DNA of 64,000 nt from Streptomyces sp. NBC_00193 (GCF_026342735.1 NZ_JAPEMM010000002.1:124001-188000); one strand, 5' to 3'; counted from the stretch's first letter, positions 18,363 through 27,786 are shown. Numbers and translations are program-made. The notes: generated by a model from the letters alone, not told the origin.

Positions 18363-18650
18363 ACCACCAGACTGCCAGCAGGACATCCCGATCCCGCTTC
18401 GTCGAGACAACACCGCGCGGTCAGCCTTCAGAGAGATTGGTCCACTGAGCTTCTTCGAGTTGGCCACCGATCGGGTGATTGCGACTGAGCGCTTCAGTGT
18501 CGAGTGGGCGACTGCAGCGTCCGGTGCCAGCAGTTTGGTGAGCCGGGGCAAGGGGCCGCTCGAAGCTTGCCGGCCTGAACGCCAACCCGGCGGCAAGGCC
18601 GGTGAGCGACGATCAAGCTGTTGTCAGCCGCTGGTTCTAAGGTCGGCCCT

Positions 18651-19796
18651 ATGACATCAGACCTGGTCCAGGACTCATGGACTCGCATCGACGCGTGGCT
18701 GCGCGAGCACGCGCCCCGCACGTTTGCCACGCTTCGGCCGCCTGCAGGCGGCGAGGAGATCGCAGCAGCGGAACAGGAACTGGGGGTCACCTTTCCTCCG
18801 GACCTGGTCGCTTCACTCCTCCGGCATAACGGGGCGCTGGAGGGACCTGAGGCTTTCCGCTTCAGCACGGGCGACCGGCTGCTCGGAGTGATCGGAATCC
18901 TCGGGGACACCGGGTTCATGCGCGGCATCGACCAGGGCCTCGACGGGGAGACCGAGGGCTACTGGCTTCACGATTACGTGAAGTTCGGTTCTTACGACGT
19001 GACGTCGGACGGTCTTGTGATGGATTGCCGTACCGGGCGGGACTCCTTCGGTGTGATCGGACGGTTCTTCGACGAGACCGGCACCAGTTTCGGGCAGGCC
19101 GACTCGCTGGGTGAGTATCTGGCCGAACTGGCCGGCATGCTTGAGCGCGGCCAGGACGCCGGTGTCGTCACCTTCAACGGCCGGCTGTTCTGGGAGGCGT
19201 GTCCGCCTGCCAGGCCGCAGTACAGTGCCGACGAGCCCCTTCCCTCACCGGATGAGCAGCTGCCAGAGCTGGACCTGTCCTACAGTCCCACCGACCTCCT
19301 CCACGTGAGCCACCTGGACGGGCATGAGGAACTCGGTGCGCTGATCGCAGTCCTGCCGTATGAGCAGGTGGTCGACGCCGCGCGGAAGCAGCTGCGCAGG
19401 CTGGCGGTCGAAACGGGTCTGAACAACTACCCGGAGATCAAGACAGCCCTGGACGCGTGGGAGTGCGGTGTGGCCCTGCCGCAGCCTGACCAGACCGGCC
19501 CGCTCGCCTTGCGACTCCGCGCGGTGCTCGCACAGGCCGACACCGGCCGAGACCACACGCGCAGGTGGGCCGCGGAGAAGATAGCCCTCGGGATCTGGGG
19601 GTCCCCGTACCGGTCTGTGTGCGAGAGCGCGGAGACCCGGAGTCACTTCACTCTCGACTGGCGTGCGGATCTGCATGCGGACCTGAGCAATCAGCCCCTG
19701 CCACTTATACCTGACGACCGATTCTGGGGGGCGCTGCGCAACCCCGCCATCGACTCCAGTTGGTACGCGGCCCAGTTCAGCCAAGATCAGGACTGA
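18651..19796 (+). CDS. SMI1/KNR4 family protein
   Basis: 381 aa. The N-terminal 170 residues match SMI1/KNR4: WTRIDAWLREHAPRTFATLRPPAGGEEIAAAEQELGV, FPPDLVASLLRHNGA, SLGEYLAELAGML. The C-terminal 190 residues are a separate helical domain with DLLHVSHLDGHEELGALIAVLPYEQVVDAARKQL. SMI1/KNR4 proteins in bacteria often act as immunity proteins to secreted toxins, but no toxin gene is adjacent. Start at ATG 18651; no strong ribosome binding site. It is intact. Confidence 0.82.
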   Translation: MTSDLVQDSWTRIDAWLREHAPRTFATLRPPAGGEEIAAAEQELGVTFPPDLVASLLRHNGALEGPEAFRFSTGDRLLGVIGILGDTGFMRGIDQGLDGETEGYWLHDYVKFGSYDVTSDGLVMDCRTGRDSFGVIGRFFDETGTSFGQADSLGEYLAELAGMLERGQDAGVVTFNGRLFWEACPPARPQYSADEPLPSPDEQLPELDLSYSPTDLLHVSHLDGHEELGALIAVLPYEQVVDAARKQLRRLAVETGLNNYPEIKTALDAWECGVALPQPDQTGPLALRLRAVLAQADTGRDHTRRWAAEKIALGIWGSPYRSVCESAETRSHFTLDWRADLHADLSNQPLPLIPDDRFWGALRNPAIDSSWYAAQFSQDQD

Positions 19797-20143
19797 CCCC
19801 AGGGGTTTCGGTTCCGCGTGAGCGCTTCATGTGGCGGTTATCGCCAGACGAAGCGCTCACTAAGGATCTGCCGCGCTGCCGCTTCAGTGTGAAGATGGCC
19901 TTGACGATTGACGTCATGCGGTTGGGCTGCACCGGGACCACCCACCTCTCCTTGTGGTTCGGCACGAGTCATTTGCACCGGGGGCCACTTTCGAACGCGG
20001 AGGGGCAAGCCCCGAAAGTCCCACAAAACCGCAGGCCAGAGGGGTGCACGCCAACGTTCTCGCACGCGGTTACACCAACACTCCCGAAGGTCCGCAACCC
20101 GCGGCGCCGCCGAACTTCACGACGCCGGGAGGGGCTCGGCCCG
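19797..20143. other. Intergenic region without a recognised gene
   Basis: No family similarity is visible on either strand. The stretch is bounded on the right by an HNH endonuclease remnant. Confidence 0.5.
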
Positions 20144-20330
20144 TCAGCTGGCCCGGTCGAAGGCCAGCACCGCGTTCGGGCAGCCGGCCGCGTACCGCAG
20201 CAACGCCTCGCGCTCGGCCTGGTCCACCGACAGCGCCCACCAGTGCTTGGTCGCCACCCACCCACCGACGTACCGGCAGCGCACCTGCGGGGCCAGCACC
20301 GGCGGCCGCCGCCTCTTGTTCAGGGACGTT
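20144..20330 (-). pseudogene. C-terminal remnant of an HNH/DUF1524-like endonuclease
   Basis: The minus strand reads APQVRCRYVGGWVATKHWWAL and AEREALLRYAAGCPNAVLAF before a TGA at 20144-20146. This is the end of the small Streptomyces HNH (GmrSD-C-like) endonuclease family. The catalytic HNH part is missing because the frame degenerates upstream of 20330. Confidence 0.55.
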
Positions 20331-20539
20331 GAAGGTACGGATGAGGGCGACGTGCCGGTTACCGATGTGGCGAGGAGAAAAGGGACACGGTGCCCGTCAC
20401 CACCAGGCTCTTACGTCACCACCATGTCCCGGTGCTGTAAGGGAATTTGGCTCAGGGCACCCGCCCGCCCAGTCGGCCACTAGCCTGCGGCCATTGGGCC
20501 CAGCAGCCCAGCCGACCACCACACCCGGGAGACCCCGCC

Positions 20540-21178
20540 ATGCCCATCCTTGGTCCCCGCCCCCTCTTCGCCACGATCGCCCTCGCACCCACGCTGACGC
20601 TGACCGCCTGCAACCCTGCAGGCGAAGCCGAAGGCCCTCCCGCCGCTCCCGCCTCCACCCCCGTCTCCGCGCCCGCAAGGCCCGCTTCCACCCGGCCCGC
20701 CGGTTCGGGCAAGCACACGCTGACCGAGGCCGCCACCGCCGGCGGGCTCACCAAGGCCACCGGCGCCAACGCGGTCTCCGACGTCCCCATCGACCCGGGC
20801 GAGATGCGTGACGACATGCACCTGGTGGTCGCCGACTACAACCGTGCCGGCCAGACCTCCGGCCGCCGCATCCTTTTCGTAGGCGTCGACAGCGTTCCCG
20901 AGGACCCGAACAAGCGTCGCGAGCACCTTTGGCGCGGCCTGATCGACTACGCGCTGCAGAACGGCTCCACCGGCACCCCCACCACCGCCAAGCCGTACCA
21001 GCCCGGCCCGTTCGGCGGATCCCTCGAATGCCTCAGCCTGCCCGAGTCCGCCAACGCCACCGACGTCATCTGCGGCTGGACCGACACCGCCACCGCCGCC
21101 GTCGCACTCTTCCCCCGCACCACCCCAGCCGACGCCGCCCGCCTCTTCGCCTCCATGCGCGCCGACCTCGAACACTGA
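20540..21178 (+). CDS. Putative lipoprotein, unknown function
   Basis: 212 aa. The signal peptide ends in a lipobox LTAC near residue 21, followed by a Pro/Ala-rich linker of about 45 residues. The folded part (residues 70-212) contains MHLVVADYNRAGQTSGRRILFVGVD, DYALQNGSTGTPTTAKPYQPG and DVICGWTDTATAAVALFP, with two cysteines that could pair. It would be anchored outside the membrane. I recognise it only as a conserved actinobacterial lipoprotein type. ATG 20540 directly precedes the signal sequence. Confidence 0.8.
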   Translation: MPILGPRPLFATIALAPTLTLTACNPAGEAEGPPAAPASTPVSAPARPASTRPAGSGKHTLTEAATAGGLTKATGANAVSDVPIDPGEMRDDMHLVVADYNRAGQTSGRRILFVGVDSVPEDPNKRREHLWRGLIDYALQNGSTGTPTTAKPYQPGPFGGSLECLSLPESANATDVICGWTDTATAAVALFPRTTPADAARLFASMRADLEH

Positions 21179-21600
21179 CCGCCCCATCTACCGCACCCCC
21201 ACGGCCGGGACCTGGCCGCCGCTGGCCGCCCAGATGCAGCAACTGGGCGAGAACGAGGGCCTGACTGCCGTCAGCGCGCACCTGGCCCGCCTGAACGGAG
21301 ACGAGTCCTGCCGCTTGGGCGCTGATGCGTCGGCATCGGGCCAATGGCGACACCAGCGCCGTCATCGACGGGCACGCGGCGGACGTTCCGCTGCTGAAGG
21401 AGCTGCGCGAGCTCGGAGGACCTCGGTCACCGACAGGTGGCCGAGGCCCTCCCTGCATTCGGTCCCGGCCCCTCCCTCTCGTGAAAGCTCTGACGGGACC
21501 AGCGCGGCGCCCCCCTCTCTACCTGCACACCGGGCGCACGGGCGGCCCGAAAGGCCCGTTCCCCCAGATCCCGTTGCGTCGAAGATCGCTGAGAATCCCG
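21179..21600 (+). other. Debris with a short coding remnant
   Basis: Around 21190-21310 the plus strand reads PPLAAQMQQLGENEGLTAVSAHLARLNGDES, which looks like the end of an actinobacterial hypothetical protein, then loses frame. Nothing else is recognisable before the IS5 fragment. Confidence 0.35.
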
Positions 21601-22062
21601 ACGTAGGACGTCTCCGAGGAGGTCGAGGCAGATGAGACCGAGACCTTGCGCCGCTCCGGTCCTGTGAGGCCATCCTGCGGATTCACCACCAGGCTGCACC
21701 TGGCCGTCGAGCAGGGCCAGAAGCCCATGTCCCTCGTGATCACCGCTGGACAGCGCGGGGACTCAGCGCAGTTCGAACCCGTGCTGGACAAGGTCCGCCG
21801 CGTGCCCCGCATCGGGTCGGGCCGGCCACGCGTCCGCCCTGATCACGTGAGGGCTGACAAGGCGTACGCCTCCCGGAAGAACCGGGCCCACCTGCGCCGA
21901 CGGGGCATTCGCTGCACCATCCCCGACAAGGCCGACCAGGCGAGCAACCGCCAGAAGCTCGGCTCCCGCGGGGGCGGGCCTCCGCATTTCGACGCGGTTG
22001 ACTGCCGCAAGAGGCACCGCGCCGTCGCCACCACCGATCGTGATCGTTCTCACCGATACTGA
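21600..22062 (+). pseudogene. IS5-family transposase fragment with an internal deletion
   Basis: The stretch encodes the middle of an IS5-type enzyme: GFTTRLHLAVEQGQKPMSLVITAGQRGDS, RVRADKAYASRKNRAHLRRRGIRCTIPDKADQ. After FDAVDCRKRH it jumps to RAVAT. From memory of intact copies, a segment ending in another KRH is missing there, including the catalytic Glu. Recombination between the two KRH-coding stretches would explain the deletion. Both ends of the element are lost. Confidence 0.65.
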
Positions 22063-22089
22063 CTGTCCGGCTGGTCCACATGGCCAGGC

Positions 22090-22390
22090 TCGCGGGTACG
22101 GGTCGACTACGGCGGCGAGCGGCCCGTACTCGCGGTGAAACTACAGGAGTTGTTCGGCTGGTCTGCCGCCTTCGCGCTGGCGGACGGGCGGCCCCCGCTG
22201 ACCGTCCACCTGCTCTCCCCGGCCGGGCACCCGGCCGCCGTCACCGGCGACCTCGCGTCGTTCTGGCGCGAGGGTTACCGCGCCGTGCGGGCCGAGCTCC
22301 GCGGCTGCTACCCCCGCCACCCGTGGCCGCAGGACCCGTCTGCTGCCGAGCCGGCCCGGCGGCTCAACACGCCCAACCGGGGAGCGCCAC
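22090..22390 (+). pseudogene. C-terminal fragment of ATP-dependent helicase HrpB
   Basis: About 100 residues reproduce the HrpB C-terminus: RVDYGGERPVLAVKLQELFGW, ADGRPPLTVHLLSPAGHPAAVTGDLASFWREGYRAVRAELRGRY-like sequence, then HPWPQDPSAAEPARR. The normal stop is missing and the frame runs on into antisense of the next gene. The helicase motor is absent, so this is a truncated relic next to IS debris. Confidence 0.75.
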
Positions 22391-22403
22391 GGGCAGCCCG
22401 GGG

Positions 22404-23054
22404 TCAGCCGCCACCCGAGTTGGCCGATGCCGAACCGCCGGAAGTCCAGCTGGATTTGGGCTGCGGCCGATCGCGCGTGCTGCGCTCGGTGCGCAGCAGC
22501 ACCACGACCCCGGCCGGGCCGAGCAGGGCCTTCAGCGCGTCGGCGAGACGCTGCGGGTCGCCGTCGAACGGGAGAGAGATCTGCTCCTGGACGCCCTGCA
22601 GGAAGAGTTCCAGCGCGAGCGTGGAGACGGCCGGCTTGTGGTCCCCCTGGTACGGCTCCACCACCTTGTGCGTCAGCCGCACCTCGCGCAGGGTCTTGAC
22701 GGGCAGCCAGTCGTCCGGCCCGGCGCCCCGGACCAACCGCAGAGACGCAGGCACCCCGGCCGGCGCGAACTCCACCCGCAGGATGTCCCGGGCCCGGGAA
22801 GAGGCCAGCGCCAGCCAGCCGATCAGGTACTCCAGCCCGGCGATCACACCCACCACCACGAACACGGTCGACGCCCGCGCCCCGGCCATCGCCATGCCGA
22901 AGGCGACGAGCAGGGTCAGCGCGCCCAGAGCGAGCGGAGCGAACAGCGCCGGCCCCGCCGAGGCCAGCACGTTCCACGTCGGCCCGGCCGGACCGACGCG
23001 CAGAACCAGCTCCGTCGAGTCGGGGCCTTGCCTCAGCAAGGGATCGGTGGCCAT
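22404..23054 (-). CDS. Membrane protein of unknown function
   Basis: 216 aa. Two transmembrane helices lie near residues 30-58 (LFAPLALGALTLLVAFGMAMA) and 62-85 (STVFVVVGVIAGLEYLIGW). A cytoplasmic beta-rich domain follows: RDILRVEFAPAGVPASLRLV, KTLREVRLTHKVVEPYQGD, VSTLALELFLQGVQEQISLPF. It resembles bacterial PH-like membrane proteins in layout. Its ATG at 23054 lies within the end of the Nudix gene, a 22-base overlap, so the two are probably co-transcribed. Confidence 0.72.
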   Translation of the reverse strand: MATDPLLRQGPDSTELVLRVGPAGPTWNVLASAGPALFAPLALGALTLLVAFGMAMAGARASTVFVVVGVIAGLEYLIGWLALASSRARDILRVEFAPAGVPASLRLVRGAGPDDWLPVKTLREVRLTHKVVEPYQGDHKPAVSTLALELFLQGVQEQISLPFDGDPQRLADALKALLGPAGVVVLLRTERSTRDRPQPKSSWTSGGSASANSGGG

Positions 23055-23674
23055 GCCTCCAGCGTAGGACCGGTCCGCAAGAGCGCCTCGACCATATCCG
23101 GACGATGGGGCACGACTTCAGACGGCCGTAGCCCCACAGCCGGCGGGCGCGACGGGCTCCCAGGACTCGAACCACGGGTCGGGCCACTGCTCGGCGGCGG
23201 CTGACGGCCATGCGGCAGGGACGGATACTCGGCCGGCCACGCCACTGGGACGGTGAGGCTTCCCGCTCGGATCGCGTCGAGCAGCGCGTCCTTGAGCTGG
23301 GGTGGCATCAGGTTCAGTGCGTCGACGGCTTCAACGGTGAGCGGGACCTCCTCGAGCAGGTACTCGCCGCGGTCGTCGCACGCGAACTCCGGGCCTGTGC
23401 GGTCGTCGAAGTTCCAGACGCCGATCCGGGCGAGGTAGAAGTGCTCGGTCTCGCCCTTGTCGTTCTCCAGCTGACGGAAGGGGTGCAGGTTGACGGCTTC
23501 GCCGGCGATTTCCTCGTGGATCTCCCTGAGCAGCGCGCCTTCCAGGTCGGCGTCCTGGGACTCAACGCCGCCGCCGACGAGGACCTGGTACGGGGGGATG
23601 CCGGGGCGGATGCGGTTGATGACGAGCATGGTGCCGTCGGTGGTGAGCAGGATGGCGCGGACGCGCTCCTTCAT
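23033..23674 (-). CDS. Nudix hydrolase
   Basis: 213 aa. The N-terminal strand is VRAILLTTDGTMLVINRIRPG, with a Nudix box GGGVESQDADLEGALLREIHEEIAGEAV-like segment near residues 35-62. The box keeps the REIHEE catalytic core, but spacing before it departs from the G-x5-E-x7 pattern, so the substrate range may be unusual. The last 60 residues are Pro-rich and unconserved. Start at ATG 23674, the first residue of the Nudix fold. It overlaps the membrane-protein gene downstream. Confidence 0.8.
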   Translation of the reverse strand: MKERVRAILLTTDGTMLVINRIRPGIPPYQVLVGGGVESQDADLEGALLREIHEEIAGEAVNLHPFRQLENDKGETEHFYLARIGVWNFDDRTGPEFACDDRGEYLLEEVPLTVEAVDALNLMPPQLKDALLDAIRAGSLTVPVAWPAEYPSLPHGRQPPPSSGPTRGSSPGSPSRPPAVGLRPSEVVPHRPDMVEALLRTGPTLEAWPPIPC

Positions 23675-23700
23675 GGGCTTCTCCCTGTGGTCGTGGTGGG

Positions 23701-23975
23701 TCAGTGGGGCATCCAGCCGCCATCGATGGCCAACGGCTGGGCAGTGATGAACGATGTGTTGGGGTTGGCGAGGAAGGTGATGGCGGCGGCGACGTCCTCG
23801 TGCTGACCGCGGCGGGGAACGCACTGGCGGGCGATCTGGCCCTCGGGCCGAGCGCGGTGGTGGGCAGGGAGGTCGTTCTCGGCGGGAACCTGGATTGCCC
23901 CAGGGAGGACAGTTTTCACGGCGATGCCGCACGGGCCAAGTTCTCTGGCCAGCGACGGGGCGAGGCAGAGGAGGA
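23701..23975 (-). pseudogene. C-terminal fragment of a short-chain dehydrogenase
   Basis: The minus strand encodes LAPSLARELGPCGIAVKTVLPGAIQVP, EGQIARQCVPRRGQHEDVAAAITFLANPNTSFITAQ and LAIDGGWMPH, the last third of an SDR fold (after the YxxxK helix) including the terminal DGGW. The Rossmann half and active site are missing. The break coincides with the beginning of a toxin fragment on the opposite strand. Confidence 0.75.
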
Positions 23976-24441
23976 CGACCCGACATGGGGCCGCAGGGTT
24001 GTCTACGGCGAACTCGACGCGCTGGGCCGGCCGACAGGAATGCACTCCACCCTCGGGGACTACATGATGGGCAAGAACCCCTTAGACCCGCACGGCGATC
24101 CCCCCGACTGGGAAAAGGACAAGGGATACAACCGGGCCCACCTCTTCGGCGCGCAACTCGGCGGATCAAACTACAATCAGGCAAATTTCGTCACCATGCA
24201 TTCGTACGCCAACTCCCCCGTCATGCAGCACATCGAAAACCAGGTCAGGGCCGCAGTCGAATCCGGAGAAACCATCCAGTACAGCATCACCCCTCGATAC
24301 AACGGGACCGATGAAATCCCCACAGGCGTGGACATCGAAGCCTATGGCTCGAATGGATTCACATTCACTCAACACAGAAGCACCGGAATCACCGAGTTGG
24401 GAAGCGCTGCATTCATACCCAACGTGAAGAGATACAGCTGA
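23970..24441 (+). pseudogene. Detached DNA/RNA non-specific endonuclease toxin domain
   Basis: About 155 residues match the Endonuclea_NS_2 type of polymorphic-toxin nuclease: VVYGELDALGRPTGMHSTLG, then the catalytic-type motif KGYNRAHLFGAQLGGSNYNQANFVTM, then VMQHIENQVRAAVESGETIQYS and a TPRYNGTDEIPTGVDIEA strand. The frame runs in from antisense SDR sequence with no plausible start, so the N-terminal delivery portion is gone. A SMI1/KNR4 immunity gene follows after 68 bases. The domain probably arrived as a C-terminal toxin cassette. Confidence 0.75.
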
Positions 24442-24509
24442 CGAGGCCGGCCCGCCTAACCCTCCCCACCCTGCCTCACGGATTCATACCCCAGAAACAG
24501 GACCCCGTT

Positions 24510-25043
24510 ATGCCCAACGCCCTTACGCGCCTTAGCGAAATCGCCCCAGCCCCGAGCGAGCCCCGCCAGAATGACTGGGAGGAGGTCGAACGCACCCTTG
24601 GCGTCGAGCTTCCCTCCGACTACAAGGAGCTCATCCGCACCTAGGGCGGAAGCAACTGGGACGACTACCTGTACGTCCTCGAGCCCAGTTGCCCCAACGA
24701 GAACTACGACCTCATCGATTGGGCCGAGAACCAGGCCGAAGGCCTCGAGGACCTGTGGGAGTTCGAGAGGAAGCCGGCAGAGCTCGAAGCAGCGGGTGCC
24801 CGAGTCATCCCATGGGCGACCACGGACAACGGCGAATGCATCTACTGGCTCGTCCAGCCCGGCCTCGAAGCTGACCAGTGGACCGTCATGGTCAACGAGG
24901 CCCGCGGCGGACGGTGGGAGCACTTCGGCGTCCCCTGCACGCAATTCCTCGCAGCGTCCCTCGACGGGCAACTGAAATCGATAATCCTCTCATCCTTGTA
25001 CCCCCTAGCCATCCATGAATTCCGCCGACTCGGCGCGGTGTGA
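24510..25043 (+). pseudogene. SMI1/KNR4 immunity gene interrupted by TAG
   Basis: 177 codons. The N-terminus (WEEVERTLGVELPSDYKELIRT) is typical SMI1/KNR4, followed by TAG at 24642-24644. The same frame continues intact: GGSNWDDYLYVLEP, LIDWAENQAEGLEDLWEFERKP, VIPWATTDNGECIYWLV, WEHFGVPCTQFLA. From the family, Tyr or another aromatic residue is expected at the stop, so TAC/TAT to TAG is the simplest lesion. It lies directly downstream of the detached nuclease domain and is its likely cognate immunity protein, making loss of both consistent. Confidence 0.75.
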
Positions 25044-25463
25044 CGCCGCAGCACGCTGTACCACTTCGGGCGGTGGACCGAGGAACTGGATGACGTTGTG
25101 GCCGCCGTAAAGCCAAAGGGGTCTCTGTGGACGCCGCGAGCCCGGTACCCGGTAGGTTCCCCTGCCAAGAGTTCGTAACACTATCTTGGTCGTGTCGTCG
25201 AGGCATCGTGTTCGTCGGATCCATGATTGGCCGCTCTGGCGAGCTGCCAAGCTACGGACTGGCCCTGGAGCCCGGCGCGCTCCGGCGGCCTGATCATCTC
25301 TTGGCGATTCGGCTCGGGCTTCCGATACATTCTGTGGAATGAGTGGCAGCTTCGACGTAGCGCCTCCTCTCGGACCTTCAGTAGTCGTCAGCGGATTTTC
25401 CCATTCCTCAGGTGTAGGCGGTGCTGTTCGGGGATCCTCTTGAGGTACTTCTGAAAACCACTG
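25044..25463. other. Region without a recognised gene
   Basis: A minus-strand stretch near 25060-25150 reads PLWLYGGHNVIQFLGPPPEVV, perhaps part of a lost gene, but no family could be named. The rest is non-coding up to the IS element. Confidence 0.4.
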
Positions 25464-25466
25464 TAA

Positions 25467-26594
25467 GAGGTCGTTTTAACCTGGATTGCATGAATTTGAT
25501 GTGATTCACGAGGCGGCCGGTCGCGGTGCGGTAGTGACCACGGGTGGAGCCAGTGCCTGTGGGCCGGGTGGGGTGACGGGTGGGGCGGTTTGGGCCTTGT
25601 TCCTGTCTCATCCCAGGATGTCCGGCCATTGGTGGCCTGCGTGCTTCCGGTGCCGCGGCTGTGCGCCTGGGCGCACTCGGTCCGCGGCAGTACGCCGGAA
25701 TCATGACAACGCGACGCCCGTATCCGAGTGATCTGTCCGATGCGCGCTGGGAGTTGATCGAGCCGGTGCTGTCCGCGTGGCGCTTCGAGCGCCGTGGCCG
25801 GGCTCTGGACTTCGGCCGGCCTCCGCGGCATGACCTGCGCGAGATCATGAACGCGATCCTCTACGTGGACCGCACCGGCTGCCAGTGGGCCTACCTCCCG
25901 CATGACTTCCCGCCACACCAGAGCGTCTACGGCTACTTCGCCAGATGAGCAGACGAGGGCGTGTTCGCCCAGCTCAACGGACTCCTGCGGCAACTTCTCC
26001 GCGAGAAGGAAGGACGGGACGCGGAGCCCTCAGCGTGTGTGATCGACGCCCAGAGCATCAAGACCTCCACCAGCGTTCCTGCCGCCAGCCAGGGCATCGA
26101 CGCGGGCAAGAAGATCGCGGGCCGCAAACGGAGCATCGTCACCGACACGCTCGGCCTTCTCCTCACGGTGCTGGTCACCGCGGCCAGCGTGCAGGACTCC
26201 GTCGCCGGCACCCGGCTCATCGACCAGGTCGCCGCCGACCACCCCGGAATCCGCAAGGTCTGGGTCGACGGCGGCTACCGCCAGCACCTCGTCGAACACG
26301 CCGCCACCCTCGGCATCGACATGGAGATCACCGCCCGCAAGCCCGGGACCAGGGGTTTCACCCCGATCCCGAAACGTTGGGCAGTCGAGAGGACCTACGG
26401 CTGGCTCATGCTCCACCGCCGCCTGGCCCGCGACTACGAAACCCTTCCCGCCCGCTCCGAAGCCATCATCCACATCGCGATGACCGACCTCATGACCCGC
26501 CGCCTCACCGGCGAGAACACCATCTCCTGGCGCGACCCGACACACCAGACCAAACAGCCGATACCGGGATAAAACAGCGGGATAAAACGACCTC
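25467..26594 (+). mobile_element. IS5-family element with intact ends
   Basis: Perfect 12-bp terminal inverted repeats (GAGGTCGTTTTA at 25467-25478 and its complement at 26583-26594) bound a 1128-bp element. They are flanked by a 3-bp direct repeat TAA (25464-25466 and 26595-26597), which fits the TNA target duplication of IS5-group elements. The element carries one transposase gene, inactivated by a TGA. Its right end lies 14 bases before the GTG of the lectin gene, within the RBS region. Confidence 0.85.
25703..26572 (+). pseudogene. IS5-family transposase with TGG-to-TGA stop
   Basis: One frame of 290 codons runs from ATG 25703. The N-terminal part (PYPSDLSDARWELIEPVL, GRPPRHDLREIMNAILYVDRTGCQWAYLP) ends at TGA 25946-25948 after SVYGYFAR. 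The frame resumes ADEGVFAQLNGLLRQLL, CVIDAQSIKTSTSVPA (first Asp), VDGGYRQHLVEH (second Asp) and KRWAVERTYGWLMLHRRLARDYE (Glu). Homologues have W before ADEG, so the stop is a single-base change. The DDE triad is otherwise complete. Confidence 0.85.
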
Positions 26595-26608
26595 TAAGGA
26601 GACCCTCA

Positions 26609-27082
26609 GTGCGCCGCCCGACCCGAAAAGCCTTCGCCGCCCTCGTCGCCGCAGCGGGCCTCGCCCTCACCCTCCTCACCCCCACACCCGCCTCGGCTGC
26701 CACCGCCACCAGCCGTTTCGCGAACTACCGCCACGGTGACTGCCTGCGCGAGACCTCCGAAACCGACCTCAAGGGCGACCGCTGCACCACCGGACGCGGC
26801 AGCCTCCTGTGGCAGTGGAACGGCCGCCTCAACACCAGCACCACTCTTAAGAACAACTTCTGGGGCCGCTGTCTCGACAGCAATGACCGGGGCGACGTCT
26901 ACCCCCTGCGCTGCAACGGCGGCTCGTACCAGAAGTGGCGCACCGTCCAGCCCGCCGCTCGCAGCGCCATCATGCTCCAAAGCGTCGGCACGGGCCGCTG
27001 TCTCTACCAGCAGGACAACGGCTACTACCGCACTGCCCGCTGCGACCGAAACGCCCAGAACCAGCGCTTCACCATCGGCTGA
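26609..27082 (+). CDS. Secreted ricin-type beta-trefoil lectin-like protein
   Basis: 157 aa. The signal peptide (RRPTRKAFAALVAAAGLALTLL, cleavage after PASA) is followed by a single trefoil of about 120 residues with repeated strands: SRFANYRHGDCLRETS, GSLLWQWNG, WGRCLDSNDRG, YQKWRTV, GTGRCLYQQDN, NQRFTIG. Such folds bind sugars or serve as secreted inhibitors. The GTG start at 26609 has AAGGAGA at 26596-26602, half of which is the target duplication of the IS. The native promoter has thus been separated from the gene by the insertion. Confidence 0.82.
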   Translation: MRRPTRKAFAALVAAAGLALTLLTPTPASAATATSRFANYRHGDCLRETSETDLKGDRCTTGRGSLLWQWNGRLNTSTTLKNNFWGRCLDSNDRGDVYPLRCNGGSYQKWRTVQPAARSAIMLQSVGTGRCLYQQDNGYYRTARCDRNAQNQRFTIG

Positions 27083-27292
27083 ACGGATCTCCCGACCGCT
27101 TCAAGATGGTTCTCTGCCCCGGGCAAGCTGCTGCGCCGAGATGGCCTGGGCGTCCACAGCTGGCTTCACGTCCGGGGCCGGACCCGCGCCGATTTGGACG
27201 GGATCCGCGCCGGCCGCCGCAGGATCTGCTGGGCCGCAGGTCAGCGGGACCGTGCGGCGGCTGGGAAGCTTGGGGTGACCCGACGGATCTCC

Positions 27293-27530
27293 TCAATTCC
27301 TGGTCGCGATCGTGCATTCGATCTGGACGGTGTTGCGGTAGATCCTGATGGGGTCGAAGGCCGGCAGGGCGTCGCGCAAGCACCGCTCGAACTCGTCCCT
27401 CTTCGCTCCCAGCACGTGGGGCTGGAGTAGGAGAACGAGAACTGGAGACTGGAGGCCGCGTTCGTCAGCGATACGTCGCCCCTCGGCGAGCATGGCCGGT
27501 TCGGGGTCAATGGCGTCGACGGTGCGAATC
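27293..27530 (-). pseudogene. Methyltransferase remnant, minus-strand copy
   Basis: The minus strand reads TVDAIDPEPAMLAEGRRIADERGL, the SAM-binding loop of a class I methyltransferase. It jumps straight to GAKRDEFERCLRDALPAF and IECTIATRN, resembling the C-terminus of the same family. The central fold is deleted. Confidence 0.5.
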
Positions 27531-27539
27531 AACGGGGCG

Positions 27540-27786
27540 AGGGGTCCCTGTCGCTCGCCAGCCGCGTAGCCCGGGTGTATGCGGTCGACCCCGAACCTGG
27601 GATGCAGGCCGAAGGCGCCCGCCTCGCCCGAGGAGGGCGGGCCCCGAACATCCAGTGGCGGCGAGGCGACTCCACGACGATCACCGGCATGGGCCTGCCG
27701 TCACAGGACCTGTGCGTCATGGCGAAGGTCAGACATGAACGCAGCGAGCCAGGTGTGGTCGTCCCGGATCTCGGACTCAGGGCGGG
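27540..27786 (+). pseudogene. Methyltransferase remnant, plus-strand copy
   Basis: The plus strand encodes VYAVDPEPGMQAEGARLA then WRRGDSTTITGMGLPSQDLCVMA, the same SAM-binding region as the minus-strand remnant just upstream but in the opposite orientation and more diverged. Nothing after 27786 continues the fold. Confidence 0.5.

Noticed and set aside
22080..23204. A 374-residue plus-strand open frame
   Set aside because: It is antisense to the membrane-protein and Nudix genes; the coding signal on the plus strand is limited to the HrpB remnant in another frame.
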